This document shows positions 54,801 through 62,989 of a stretch of 64,000 nucleotides of DNA, piece after piece. The translations under genes were made by a program, and so were the position numbers. This DNA is from Rubricoccus marinus (GTDB taxonomy: Bacteria; Bacteroidota; Rhodothermia; Rhodothermales; Rubricoccaceae). The stretch spans positions 282,021-346,020 of the forward strand of contig NZ_MQWB01000001.1 of the NCBI RefSeq assembly GCF_002257665.1. Direction: 5' to 3'. The notes beneath the pieces were generated by a model. That model had not been told where the DNA came from. It ran no database searches and was given only the letters and a program-made list of their open reading frames with translations. Positions within the stretch are counted from its first letter, which is position 1, and each line of letters opens with the position of its first letter.

Positions 54801-55810
54801 TCTCCGGGGAGGTCTCCACGTTCCAGGTCATCCTCAGCCAGAGCGGGGCCATCGTCTTCCAGTACCTGACGATGAAGGACGACGTGAGCGACCCCACCTC
54901 GCACACCATCGGGGTCGAGAACGCGGACGGCACGGACGGACTTCAGATCGTCAACAACGCCGCGTACGTCCACGACGAACTGGCCATCCGCCTCTCCGCG
55001 TTCTGGGGCGACGCCCCGACGGCCACAGGCCGGATCGCTGGGGGCGGCTCTCAGACGGTGACGCTGCGCGCGGACGCTGCCGGCCTCGCGGTCGGGGTCT
55101 ACGATGGCGTTCTCACGATCGCCTCCAACGACCCAGACGAGGCCGTCACGACCGTTCCCCTGCAGCTCACGGTGGGCAACCCGAACGCCCCGCTGGCCTC
55201 GGTCACGCCCGGCTCCGTCACGCAAGACGTGCCCCGTGGGGAGACGCAAGAGGCCACGCTCACCATCGCCAACGCTGGCGGCGTGGCGCTGGACTGGTCC
55301 CTGGCGGACGCCAGCGGCACGCTCCCGTCCTGGCTTTCTCTCAGCGCCGCCTCTGGCGAGGTCGCCCCCGGCGCCTCGGTAGACGTGACCGCCACGCTGG
55401 CCCCTGGCGTCGAGTTCAACGCCGGGAGCACGCAGACGACGACGCTCGTGCTCACGTCCAACGACCCCAACGGGACCGTCTCGGTGGATGTCTCGATGAA
55501 CGTCCTCGCAGGCGTCGCCAACGAGGACGGGCTGGACTTTGACGGGCCGTACGTGCTCAGCGAGGTCGCGCCCAACCCCGTAGGTCGCTCGGCCACGGCC
55601 ACCTTTGCCGTGCGCGAGTCGCAGAACGTGACGATCGACGTGCTGGACCTTTTGGGGCGCCGCGTGGCATCCGTCCACAGCGGGCCCGTGGCCGGGATGA
55701 CGCGGCAGGTGGTCGAGATCGACGCCTCGCGCTTGGCCTCTGGCGCGTACGTGCTGGTGCTCCGCGGCGAGACGTTCGCTACATCGCGGCGCATCACCGT
55801 CGCGCGCTGA
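51818..55810 (+). CDS. M36 (fungalysin-type) metallopeptidase with FnIII and T9SS domains
   Basis: A 1330-residue secreted zinc protease. Signal peptide MSVRFAAVALALLLPALASA, then a fungalysin-type propeptide (about 25-240), and the catalytic domain with HEYGH at residues 452-456 followed by NVGCLRNDEQMGEGWSDFF (third ligand Glu). Fibronectin-III-like segments, an HYR/choice-of-anchor type region and a T9SS sorting domain (VLSEVAPNPVGRSATATF, VLDLLGRRVASVHSG, SRLASGAYVLVLRGE) follow. It degrades proteins outside the cell. Motif copies cluster in the propeptide and linkers, sparing the catalytic core. The open frame starts a few codons earlier; I use MSVRFAA. Confidence 0.92.
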   Translation: MSVRFAAVALALLLPALASAQSLAEQTAVRYLQNNWNRHSLQQADVSDLVVTDEVPGLNGIQHVYLRQAIGGIEVASGPLSVGIDRHGRVFHAAGRLTSGVAQKRGSATASLSPEAAVMALAQASGVAPRTAFTAVSQKGGASRETVLSDGGVTRLPVRARLVYAEDGGRLTLAWETTLFLKDGGDWFGHIDAATGRVIRMEDRLVSELYPVHGPAPARAPEASRASGPAPMVPFAVQAAKALASGARGGATYRAYPMPIESPLYSDPVAPGDARILISGMEDAIASPFGWHDTDGVAGAEFTTTRGNNTHAYLDRDDDEEPDANGEPDGGESLTFDFPLDFALSPELNKDASVVNLFYWSNIVHDVMYRYGFDEASGNFQANNYGNGGAGGDAVDSESQSGADICNEFSPCDTNANFSTPPDGQEPRMQMYIGSNPTPDIDGSFDHTVVAHEYGHGISTRLTGGPSNVGCLRNDEQMGEGWSDFFGLIMTIEPGDTGADRRPVGNYLIGQPVSGNGIRSAPFQPSPGAPYSTDFSVNSATYGATNGGLSAPHGVGFVWSQILWEVTWEMIEEHGWDPDLYNASGTAGNQMMLALVMEGLKLQPCSPGFVDGRDAILAADQALYNGENTEILWRGFARRGLGLTARQGSSASRSDQVESFVEPEENPPAAITDLSATANGDFATLRFTATGDDGTVGTAAEYFVRTSASPILTEEDWAGATPRMATGTPQVSGTPEAIELLGLDFATTYHVAVKAIDESFNLSPLSNSVEFTTLAAPDVEVASDVIAFEAEVGGTAEATLDIQNTGEGDLRFSLSLAASSSATARHHAAYAAGAATRLAAAPERDPTPEAKEARQASGVAPKSQGSGGPDAFGYTWTDSDEAGGPAFDWVDISETGTAISLGDDDSQQVLLPFTFSFYGEDQTAVYIGSNGILSFGATDSDSYTNDPIPTADTPNAMIAAYWDDLNPSLRGRVLHQDMGDGRFVVTYEDVPHYNLSGEVSTFQVILSQSGAIVFQYLTMKDDVSDPTSHTIGVENADGTDGLQIVNNAAYVHDELAIRLSAFWGDAPTATGRIAGGGSQTVTLRADAAGLAVGVYDGVLTIASNDPDEAVTTVPLQLTVGNPNAPLASVTPGSVTQDVPRGETQEATLTIANAGGVALDWSLADASGTLPSWLSLSAASGEVAPGASVDVTATLAPGVEFNAGSTQTTTLVLTSNDPNGTVSVDVSMNVLAGVANEDGLDFDGPYVLSEVAPNPVGRSATATFAVRESQNVTIDVLDLLGRRVASVHSGPVAGMTRQVVEIDASRLASGAYVLVLRGETFATSRRITVAR

Positions 55811-55831
55811 GCCCGCTCCGCCTCTAGCGAC

Positions 55832-55861
55832 GAGGGCCGCTCCGCACGCGGAGCGGCCCTC
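55832..55861 (+). terminator. Strong hairpin downstream of the M36 peptidase gene
   Basis: A 13-bp perfect stem (GAGGGCCGCTCCG) with a 4-nt loop, 21 bp after the stop. There is no T run, so it is terminator-like but may act as an mRNA 3' stabiliser. A decayed motif copy (CTCTAGCG) precedes it. Confidence 0.6.
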
Positions 55862-55930
55862 GGTGTAACTGCGCGGCATGTTAGACAGGCGTTAGCTATG
55901 GGTCTAGAGGCCGAGTCTGCCGTTTGAGCC

Positions 55931-56383
55931 ATGCGCCTACTTGTCCTTCTCGCCCTAGCCTGGGTGGCCGCCCCCGTCTCCGCGCAGTCCGGCCCGCTCC
56001 ACGATCAGGAAGTGACGTGGCGGAGCTACAACGGCGATCGGCCGCGTGCGGTGCGCGTCCGGGTGTTCGCCTCTGGCGACGAGAGGCGCCCGCATACCGT
56101 CGTCGTGGATGACCGGGCGGCCAACGGGCGAGCGCCCGTGACCGACGAGGCGCCGTACGTGGCGGAGACGATCGGGCGCGAGCTGGGCTTCAACCCGGTG
56201 GAGGCGGCCTTCGTGTTCCGGTTCACGGCCGCCTCGTTCGCGGAAGAGGGGAGCGATAGCGGCAAGGCCGTCCTCGTTAAAGCGACGTTCCGCCGGACGT
56301 CCAGCGGCTCCCTCGGCTCGCCGTCGTGGCGGGTGCTGACGCCAGAGGCGTTGGAGGACCTCACGGACCGTCAGATGCGGTGA
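55931..56383 (+). CDS. Secreted hypothetical protein
   Basis: A 150-residue protein with a clear signal peptide (MRLLVLLALAWVAAPVSA). The mature region is small and soluble, with no domain I recognise. It is rich in Arg/Thr/Val and could be a beta-sandwich. It starts 69 bp after the M36 peptidase hairpin. No lipobox. One motif copy lies near 56342 inside the frame. Confidence 0.65.
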   Translation: MRLLVLLALAWVAAPVSAQSGPLHDQEVTWRSYNGDRPRAVRVRVFASGDERRPHTVVVDDRAANGRAPVTDEAPYVAETIGRELGFNPVEAAFVFRFTAASFAEEGSDSGKAVLVKATFRRTSSGSLGSPSWRVLTPEALEDLTDRQMR

Positions 56384-56539
56384 GGCAGAGTCATCTAACC
56401 CGTTGAAGGTGAGTCGGCTGGCGCCGCGCGAACGTGCCTGGGACGAGGGCGAAAACGCAGGCGATCAGAGGGACCTTTTCGGAGCGTGTGGCGTGGAAGG
56501 TGTCACAACAACCACCGCACACTCCGGGCCTCTCCTGCC

Positions 56540-56929
56540 ATGACCGACGACGCGACCAAGCTTGACCTCGACGAACTATCCGAGGCGCTTCTCATCTCCA
56601 AACAGACTCTCGTCCGCTGGACGGACCGAGGGCTCATCAACGCGAACCTCGGTTGGGGGATTTCGAAGCGCAACCAGGAGACTCGCCTGATCGAGATCAG
56701 CCCGTCCTCCCTGGACTTCCTCAATGGCTTCGCGGCCGAGTACCGCGATGACACCGTGAGCCGGACCGAGGCGCGGCGCCTGCTCAAGCTGATCGACCGG
56801 AACCAGGTCCAGAAGCTGATCCGCCAGGGGAGCATCAAGGCCAAGAAGATCAAAGGCGAGACGCGCGTCAGCGTGGGCTCCGTGGAGGACTACCTCCGCA
56901 CGCTGGAAGAGGACGAGGCCGTCGCCTAG
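56540..56929 (+). CDS. Helix-turn-helix DNA-binding protein (two HTH units, excisionase/MerR-like)
   Basis: A 129-residue protein with two likely winged-helix segments: LDLDELSEALLISKQTLVRWTDRGLINANLGWG and TEARRLLKLIDRNQVQKLIRQGSIKAKKIKGETRVSVGSVEDYL. The second is typical of DNA-binding domain family 17/excisionase proteins. It may regulate an adjacent element or act as a small repressor. The motif is absent from the gene. The upstream part of the frame (56486-56539) looks non-coding. The stop abuts a decayed motif copy (CTCTTGCG). Target unknown. Confidence 0.75.
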   Translation: MTDDATKLDLDELSEALLISKQTLVRWTDRGLINANLGWGISKRNQETRLIEISPSSLDFLNGFAAEYRDDTVSRTEARRLLKLIDRNQVQKLIRQGSIKAKKIKGETRVSVGSVEDYLRTLEEDEAVA

Positions 56930-57035
56930 CCTCTTGCGCCAGAGGCGGCCCCGTGCGAGCAGCCTCTGGCGTAGCGCCGCGCGCAGATCGTGCGGCAAGG
57001 ACCTGCCCTGGATGCCAGAGGCGTAGGTTCGCGGT

Positions 57036-57887
57036 ATGGACCTGCTCCGCCTCACGCGCCCGCTCAACGTGATCCTCTTCCTCGCCGCGACGGCGCTGGG
57101 AGGGGCCCTCGTGGCGGGCGCCGCTGCGTTTGAGGGCGCCGCCCTGGGGGCGCTGTTCCTCGCGATGGGCTCGGCCACGCTCGTGGGCGCAGGCTCCAAC
57201 GTGGTCAACGACCTGTACGACGTGGAGATCGACCGCGTAAACCGGCCCGGGCGGCCTCTGGCGGCAGGGACGGTCTCGGCGCGCGCGGCGTGGATCTTCT
57301 GGGCGCTGCTCTCGGCGGGCGGCGTTCTCCTGGGCTCGCTGGTCTCGCCGCTGCACGCGGCGATTTCGGCGGCGTCGGTGGCGCTGCTGTGGGTGTACAG
57401 CGCGAAGCTGAAGGGGACCGTTCTGCTGGGCAACGTGGCAGTCGCGGCCGTGATTGGAATGGGCGTGGCGTTCGGTGGCCTCGCGGTTGGTCCCGCGAGA
57501 GGCCCGCTGTGGGCGGGGGGGCTGGTGGGCGCGGCCATCGTGTTCGCACGCGAGATCGCGAAGGACGTGGAGGACGCCGAGGGCGACCGCGCAGGCGGCG
57601 CGCGCACGCTGCCGATCGTGTGGGGCGAGCGCCGCGCGCTGGGGCTCAGCATTGGCGTGATCGTGCTCGTGCTGGCGGCGTTGCCTCTGGCGGCCGAGGT
57701 CGTTGGCGCATCGTTCTACGTGTGGGGCCTGCCTCTGGCGGCGTGCCTGCTGATGGCGCTATGGACGCTGGGGGCGACGTTGGGCGTGGGTGAGCCGCTC
57801 CGCGAGCCCTCGCGCCGCGCCAGTGGATGGCTCAAAGGCGCGCTCGTGGCGGGCATCGTGGGTCTGGTGATCGCGCGGCTAGGCTGA
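57036..57887 (+). CDS. UbiA-family prenyltransferase
   Basis: A 283-residue inner-membrane prenyltransferase with about eight helices. The first Asp-rich motif is NDLYDVEIDRVNRP and the second is AKDVEDAEGDRAGG, which bind the prenyl diphosphate through Mg2+. PLAAGTVSARAAW is the following conserved loop. The substrate could be a quinone precursor or a geranylgeranylglycerol-phosphate type acceptor; I cannot choose. It stops next to a motif copy shared with the convergent gene's stop. Confidence 0.88.
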   Translation: MDLLRLTRPLNVILFLAATALGGALVAGAAAFEGAALGALFLAMGSATLVGAGSNVVNDLYDVEIDRVNRPGRPLAAGTVSARAAWIFWALLSAGGVLLGSLVSPLHAAISAASVALLWVYSAKLKGTVLLGNVAVAAVIGMGVAFGGLAVGPARGPLWAGGLVGAAIVFAREIAKDVEDAEGDRAGGARTLPIVWGERRALGLSIGVIVLVLAALPLAAEVVGASFYVWGLPLAACLLMALWTLGATLGVGEPLREPSRRASGWLKGALVAGIVGLVIARLG

Positions 57888-57897
57888 GCCTCTGGCG

Positions 57898-59391
57898 CTA
57901 CCGCGCGACGGTGAACCGCGCTCTCAGCACCTCGCCGCCGACCTCGGCGCGCACGGTGTAGACGCCCGCCGCCCACGCCCGCGTGTCGACCTCCCACGCG
58001 TGATCGCCTCGCGCGCCAGAGGCTTCGCGGTGGACCTCGCGGCCTCTGGCGTCGTAGACCGTGACCGTTGCCGCCTCTGGGGTGCTCACCTCCAGCGCGA
58101 TCCGCACCGCGCCCGAGGCGGGGTTCGGGCTCACGCGCAACCGCGCGCCAGAGGCCTCTCGCGGCGGGGGCTCCCCCGCCACCGCCACGACCGGCACCGA
58201 CGTCCGCTTGTCCCACACCGGCCCTCGGGACGACACGCCCACATACAGCCGCCCGTCCGGGCCCGCCTGCGCCCATTGCGCGCGCGGGTTGCCTACCTCA
58301 GGGCCGTGCTCCTCTGGCGGGAACAGCTCCTCCCACTCCGCCCACAGCGACCACGTCTCCCCCGCGTCGCCCGTCCACCACACCGGCCCCCGCATCATCA
58401 CCGCCGCCGCCTGCCCGCCCCCGAGGTCCACGAGGTCCACGCACGTCCCGAACGCCCCGTACGGCCAGAGCTCCGCCGTCTGCCGCCACGTGTCGCCCCC
58501 GTCGTCGGAGACGCGGGCGTACACGCTGTCGGTGGGGACGCGGATGTCGTTGACGACCGTGACCACGCGGTCGCCCCCGCCGGGGGCCCGCCCGCGGAGC
58601 GTGGCGATGCAGCCCGTGGCCTGCTGGGCGTAGGCGTATTCCGGCGTGGGGTGCCAGGTGTCGCCCCCGTCGTCGGAGCGGGTGACGCCGGAGAGCCCGG
58701 CGCCGAGGAGCCGCCCGGCGTGGGGCCCCGTGGTGACGACGGCGACGCGCTCGGCGTGGGCGTCGTTGCCGTAGGCGTCGTAGAGCCAGCCGGTGGCCTC
58801 CCTCCACGACGCGCCGCGGTCGTCGGAGAGGTGCGCCATCCCGCTCCCCTGCATGGCGACGAGGCGGCCGGCGTAGGGCAGCCCCGCGGGGATCTCCACG
58901 ATCCGCAGCGTCCTACCAATGCTCTCGTGCCGGGTCCAGGACTGCCCCGCATCGACGGAGCGGTAGGCGCCCCCGAGCTCGTCGATGATGAGGGTGTCCC
59001 GCCCCAGGGCGTGGATGGCGCCCACGGCGCCCCGGGGTTGGTCCGACACCTTTACCCAGACCGCGCTGGAGTCGTAGGGCGGGGGGAGCCTGTAGATGCC
59101 GTCGTACACGACCTCCTCGCCGTCGAGGCTGTTCCGGTCCGCGAACACGCCCCAGAGCGCGCCGTCGGGGCCGAACGAGGGGGGATAGGGCGTGTTGTGG
59201 GGGTGGTTGCCCACGCGCTCCCACGTCACCTCCGGCTGCGCCGCCGCGCCAGAGGCCAGGACCATCGCGAGGAGCGCTCGCGCCACGAGCGTCCTCGCGG
59301 CGAGGCCCACGCAGGGCCGCGCACGCGAGCCGCGCTCGGGCGTCTCACGCCTTTCGCGTCTGGGCGGGGTTCCACGTCTGGGCGTCGTCAT
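57898..59391 (-). CDS. Secreted exo-alpha-sialidase-like/BNR-repeat protein with T9SS sorting domain (paralogue A)
   Basis: A 497-residue exported protein. A basic n-region precedes the hydrophobic segment LLAMVLASGAAAQ. Asp-box (BNR) repeats follow, such as SDDRGASWREA, SDDGGDTWHPT, SDDGGDTWRQTAEL and TGDAGETWSLWAEW, as in sialidases and photosynthesis-stability-like beta propellers. The end is a T9SS sorting domain (LRVSPNPASGAVRIALEVS, VTVYDARGREVHREASG, DTRAWAAGVYTVRAEVGG). It is a clear paralogue of the gene at 62990. The frame opens into a neighbouring sorting-domain fragment upstream, so I use MTTPRRGTPP. Its stop abuts a motif copy. Confidence 0.82.
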   Translation of the reverse strand: MTTPRRGTPPRRERRETPERGSRARPCVGLAARTLVARALLAMVLASGAAAQPEVTWERVGNHPHNTPYPPSFGPDGALWGVFADRNSLDGEEVVYDGIYRLPPPYDSSAVWVKVSDQPRGAVGAIHALGRDTLIIDELGGAYRSVDAGQSWTRHESIGRTLRIVEIPAGLPYAGRLVAMQGSGMAHLSDDRGASWREATGWLYDAYGNDAHAERVAVVTTGPHAGRLLGAGLSGVTRSDDGGDTWHPTPEYAYAQQATGCIATLRGRAPGGGDRVVTVVNDIRVPTDSVYARVSDDGGDTWRQTAELWPYGAFGTCVDLVDLGGGQAAAVMMRGPVWWTGDAGETWSLWAEWEELFPPEEHGPEVGNPRAQWAQAGPDGRLYVGVSSRGPVWDKRTSVPVVAVAGEPPPREASGARLRVSPNPASGAVRIALEVSTPEAATVTVYDARGREVHREASGARGDHAWEVDTRAWAAGVYTVRAEVGGEVLRARFTVAR

Positions 59392-59664
59392 CACCGGGCT
59401 ATAGAGGGCGGTGCTCGCGGCCGTCCCATCGGCCATCTCTACGCGCACGACGTAGAGCCCCGCCGGCAGCCCCGACACGTCCAGGGCTCAGCTCTCTCCG
59501 GCCTGATCGGGCGCGTCGGCGGCCCGCTCGATCACGCGGCGCCCGAGCGCGTCCACGACGACGAGGCGGGCAGCGCCGGAACCGCTCGGCCGCTGGATCG
59601 CGACCTCGACCGCCCCGGAGGCCGGGTTCGGGAAGGCGACGAGCCTCGTGCGGAAGCCGCTGTG
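59392..59664 (-). pseudogene. Orphan T9SS C-terminal sorting domain, broken by a stop
   Basis: The minus strand reads VAFPNPASGAVEVAIQRPSG, then LVVVDALGRRVIERAAD and, after an in-frame TGA at 59488-59490, ALDVSGLPAGLYVVRVEMADG. That is a sorting domain without its cargo. The frame then runs without a stop into the start of paralogue A. The missing body suggests a gene that was replaced or deleted. No motif copy occurs in it. Confidence 0.75.
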
Positions 59665-59794
59665 CCATCGGCCCGGTCCTGCCGAGCACCAGCGCGGGCG
59701 GGCCCGCACCGTACCCTTCGGCGGCAGCCCCCAGCGGAAGCTCCGCTCGCCCCTCGCTGAGCCAGGCTTGACCTGGAGGCCGGGGGAGCGCGGC

Positions 59795-62497
59795 TTAGTG
59801 AACCGTGATGAGCTGGACATATCGGCCTCCACTCGTCTCGATGGACGCGGCGTACACCCCGTGCGCGAGGTCTCCGAGGTCAACGCGGACGTCTTGCGTC
59901 CCCGCTTCCATCTCGAGCTCGAGTGGCTTACGAACCGTTCTTCCTAGCATGTCGAAGAACCTAACCGTGACGGGACCGGGGTAGCGGAGGTGAAGGCTGA
60001 ACGTGATGGGCCCGGGTGTGGGGTTGGGATACGCGTGGGCCATCGCGGCTTCGCCGGGGCCGTCGAACTCGGTGGACGTCACGAGCGATGCGATGGGCAC
60101 GACGTAGGCCCGGCCAGCGCTAGGCACGTTCCCCTCGTTCTCATACGACGCGCCGACTACGGCAACCCCGCTTCCGATGTCGAAGACGCCTACGCCTTCG
60201 GTCCGCCCGAGCGGGTGCCATATCGTACCGAGGATCGAGCCGTCCTCCCCATCCATCAGGTACACGCGGGCGGGTTCTCTAGACCCGGATGCCGCTACGG
60301 CGAAATCACCGACGCCGTCACCGTCAAGGTCGCCTGCGGGCGAGAGCCGCAGCCCGTACCACAGCCCCGCGGCTGGTGCGTCGAGGGCGTAGATCGGAGA
60401 CCCGTCCGCCCCGCTGAGCGCGTAGAGGTACGGCGCTAACTGCGTGGTGCTTGCACCGACAACGACGTCAGGGACCCCGTCCCCGTCGATGTCCCCAGGC
60501 CCTGTCAGAGACCTTCCGAACGAATGGCCCGGGTTATGAGCCCCCGGGTAGTTGAGCGTCAGGGTGGGAGAGCCGTCGCTGCCAGCGAAGACGTGTACCC
60601 GGCCTCCATCGTACGATGGGGCACCCACAGCCAGCTCTCCCAACCCATCCCCGTCGATGTCGCCGACGCCGGCCACAGCCTTTCCGAACTCGCGGCTCGC
60701 GCGCCCATCAGGGGCGTTGAACGCGTGCACGAGCGACCCGTCACGGCCCGAGAAGAGGTACGCGCGGCCCGCGTAGTTGGGCCCGTCTTCCCGCGGCGCC
60801 CCGACGGCGATGTCGCAGAACCCATCGCCGTCGGCGTCGGGCGTGGAGGCCACAGCGTGCCCGAAGCCTCCGCCCTCGACGGGGTCTGGCGACGACAGCG
60901 AGTAAAGCAGGGCCCCGTTCGCTCCGCTGAACACGGAAGCAGCGCCAGGCCCGCGGAGGGTGAGCTCGTTTCCGATCACGAAGTCTCGGACGCCATCCCC
61001 GTCTACGTCACAGGTCACGTCCGCTTCCCCTCCGAACCAGACGCTCTCAGACGGGTCTGGGGGGCTGACGGTGTAGAGGGTGGTCCCGTCGCCCGTCATG
61101 ACGTACGCCCTGGCCTCTCCGCGGGCCCCCACGAGGTAATCTGGCCGGCCGTCGCCATCGACGTCGTCGAGGACCGCGACCGCCGTCCCGAAATGCCCAC
61201 GGGGTCGGCCGGGAGTAGGCGTGAAGACCACGGCGCCACCGTCCAAGGCGTCGCCGGGGTGGAGCGCTACGATGTCGACCCTGCCGCGTCTGTCGAACTC
61301 GAAATCCGGCGCCCCGACGGCAAGGCGGACCGTCCGGCCGCCGGCCGGGGTTACCTCAACGATTGAGCTCCCGAAGTGGTCGGTGGCCGTCCCGAGGCTG
61401 CCCGCGTAGGGCCCGGAGAGGAGCTTAAGCGCGGTGCCCGTCCGTCCGCTGAACAGCGTGACCCGGCCCGCCCCAGGGGCGCCGACTGCGAGCTCGCCGA
61501 CCCCGTCCCCGTCGAGATCCCTAACAGGCGCAGCGGTGGCCCCGAACTGGGCGCCGTAGTCAGGATCCGTCGACGTGAGGGAGTAGAGGGCCTCCCCGGT
61601 CGCCCCGCTCACGGCGTACGCTCGCCCAGCCTCGTAAGCTCCGCCGACGTTTGCGCTGGGGGTACCTACGACGAGGTCGTCGACCACGTCCCCGTTCAGG
61701 TCGCCGACGCCGGTAAGCGTGGACCCGAAGTAGTCCGCGCCGCTCGGCGCAGGGATCGTTCGGACGAGGCTACCCGATGCGAATACGTAGACGTGACCAC
61801 GCGAGGTGCTGTCCGCGACTTCCGCGGGGGCGCCCACGGCGACCCCGTCGCGGGTGCCCGCCAACGCCGACCCGAACCCCCCAAACCGCATCGGGCTCGG
61901 GGACGTGAGGGAAGAGAGGACGGACCCATCGGCCCCGCTCAGCACGTAGGCGGCCCCGGCGTCCTGTACGCCGTCGACGTCCGCACCCGGAGCGCCCACC
62001 GCCACGTCCGGGACGCCGTCTTCGCTCACGTCCCCGATTCCCGCGAGGGCCGCCCCAAACCTCGTAGGGGACGCACCGGGGCCTTCAGCCGTCCAAACGG
62101 CCTCGCCGTTCGCCCCGCTCAGCAGGACGACTCGCGCCCGGCCGACCGCGACGGCGAGGTCGCGAACGCCGTCGCCCGTGACGTCGTCCGACGCTGCGAC
62201 GTGCAGGCCGGAGTCCGCGCCCGCGCCCAAGGCGGCCGTGTAGATCAGCGCCCCGTCCCGGCCGCTGATGACGTGGACTTCCCCCGAGCCGGGCTCGGCT
62301 ACGGCGACGTCGGGGTGGGCGTCTCCGTCGACGTCGCCGAGGCCGACGACCGACCGGCCAAAGAGCCCGTTCCGAACGGGGTCGGGGGCGGGGACGTGCT
62401 GAATCTCGGCGTAATAGGGGGCTTGACCGAGCGCGGGAGCGGGGACGAACGTGGCCACGAGCGCGGCGACGATCAGGAGGCGAGACGAGGTTTGCAC
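59795..62497 (-). CDS. FG-GAP (integrin-alpha-like) repeat secreted protein with T9SS sorting domain
   Basis: A 900-residue exported beta-propeller protein. About eleven or more FG-GAP/VCBS repeats carry the Ca-binding pattern DxDGDxxxD (GLGDVDGDAHPDVAVAEPG, DVTGDGVRDLAVAVG, GIGDVSEDGVPDVAVGAPG, AGDLDGDGVGDFAVAASG). The sorting domain at the end is AYPNPTPGPITFSLHLR, VRFFDMLGRTVRKP, LAHGVYAASIETSGG. The gene lacks the iterated motif altogether, unlike its neighbours. I start at GTG 62497 (signal peptide QTSSRLLIVAALVATFVPAPA); ATG 62548 is an alternative. Confidence 0.85.
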   Translation of the reverse strand: MQTSSRLLIVAALVATFVPAPALGQAPYYAEIQHVPAPDPVRNGLFGRSVVGLGDVDGDAHPDVAVAEPGSGEVHVISGRDGALIYTAALGAGADSGLHVAASDDVTGDGVRDLAVAVGRARVVLLSGANGEAVWTAEGPGASPTRFGAALAGIGDVSEDGVPDVAVGAPGADVDGVQDAGAAYVLSGADGSVLSSLTSPSPMRFGGFGSALAGTRDGVAVGAPAEVADSTSRGHVYVFASGSLVRTIPAPSGADYFGSTLTGVGDLNGDVVDDLVVGTPSANVGGAYEAGRAYAVSGATGEALYSLTSTDPDYGAQFGATAAPVRDLDGDGVGELAVGAPGAGRVTLFSGRTGTALKLLSGPYAGSLGTATDHFGSSIVEVTPAGGRTVRLAVGAPDFEFDRRGRVDIVALHPGDALDGGAVVFTPTPGRPRGHFGTAVAVLDDVDGDGRPDYLVGARGEARAYVMTGDGTTLYTVSPPDPSESVWFGGEADVTCDVDGDGVRDFVIGNELTLRGPGAASVFSGANGALLYSLSSPDPVEGGGFGHAVASTPDADGDGFCDIAVGAPREDGPNYAGRAYLFSGRDGSLVHAFNAPDGRASREFGKAVAGVGDIDGDGLGELAVGAPSYDGGRVHVFAGSDGSPTLTLNYPGAHNPGHSFGRSLTGPGDIDGDGVPDVVVGASTTQLAPYLYALSGADGSPIYALDAPAAGLWYGLRLSPAGDLDGDGVGDFAVAASGSREPARVYLMDGEDGSILGTIWHPLGRTEGVGVFDIGSGVAVVGASYENEGNVPSAGRAYVVPIASLVTSTEFDGPGEAAMAHAYPNPTPGPITFSLHLRYPGPVTVRFFDMLGRTVRKPLELEMEAGTQDVRVDLGDLAHGVYAASIETSGGRYVQLITVH

Positions 62498-62989
62498 GAG
62501 CCCTGGGATTTTGGGTGGTCCGCTAATAGCAGGGGGAAAATAGACCAACGGGCGCGTGGTTTTTGACCGCCAACACGGCTACGCCGCCGCTCCCTGCTCT
62601 GCTGGGACCAGTGGTGGAGACGCACGGGGCGGGACAATGAAGGGGGGCGGGTCTTCGTAGGCCCCTCTGACGTGACCGGAGACGCGCCAGAGGCCCCGCG
62701 GCGCGGCACGCGACGTCCCGCCAGGGGGTGGCATCGCCGTGCAATACTGGCCGGCGCGACCTGGCGCGGATCGACCCGTAAGTCCCCGGGAGTCCCCGTA
62801 TTGGTCCGTATGAAACCGCGTTGGCGCGCCGTGGCGCGTTCTGGAGAAAACGCAAAAGGGCCTGTTCCAGTCCAACGAGGCCCATTTAGAGAGGGCCCCT
62901 CGAAGCGGAACGGGGGATCCTCGGAGCGGGCCCGCCGCGGCCGCTTCTCTGGGGCCCTCGCAGGGCTGAGCCTCCCCACGTGGGGAGGC
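62498..62989. other. Intergenic region, 492 bp
   Basis: Holds the FG-GAP promoter region, one motif copy at 62685-62694, and a perfect palindrome at 62971-62988. I see no gene and no further repeat. Confidence 0.6.
62971..62988 (-). terminator. Perfect 18-bp palindrome at gene end
   Basis: CCTCCCCACGTGGGGAGG lies 1 bp past the stop of the minus-strand gene at 62990. It forms a strong hairpin but no T run follows. It is not a motif copy. Confidence 0.45.
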
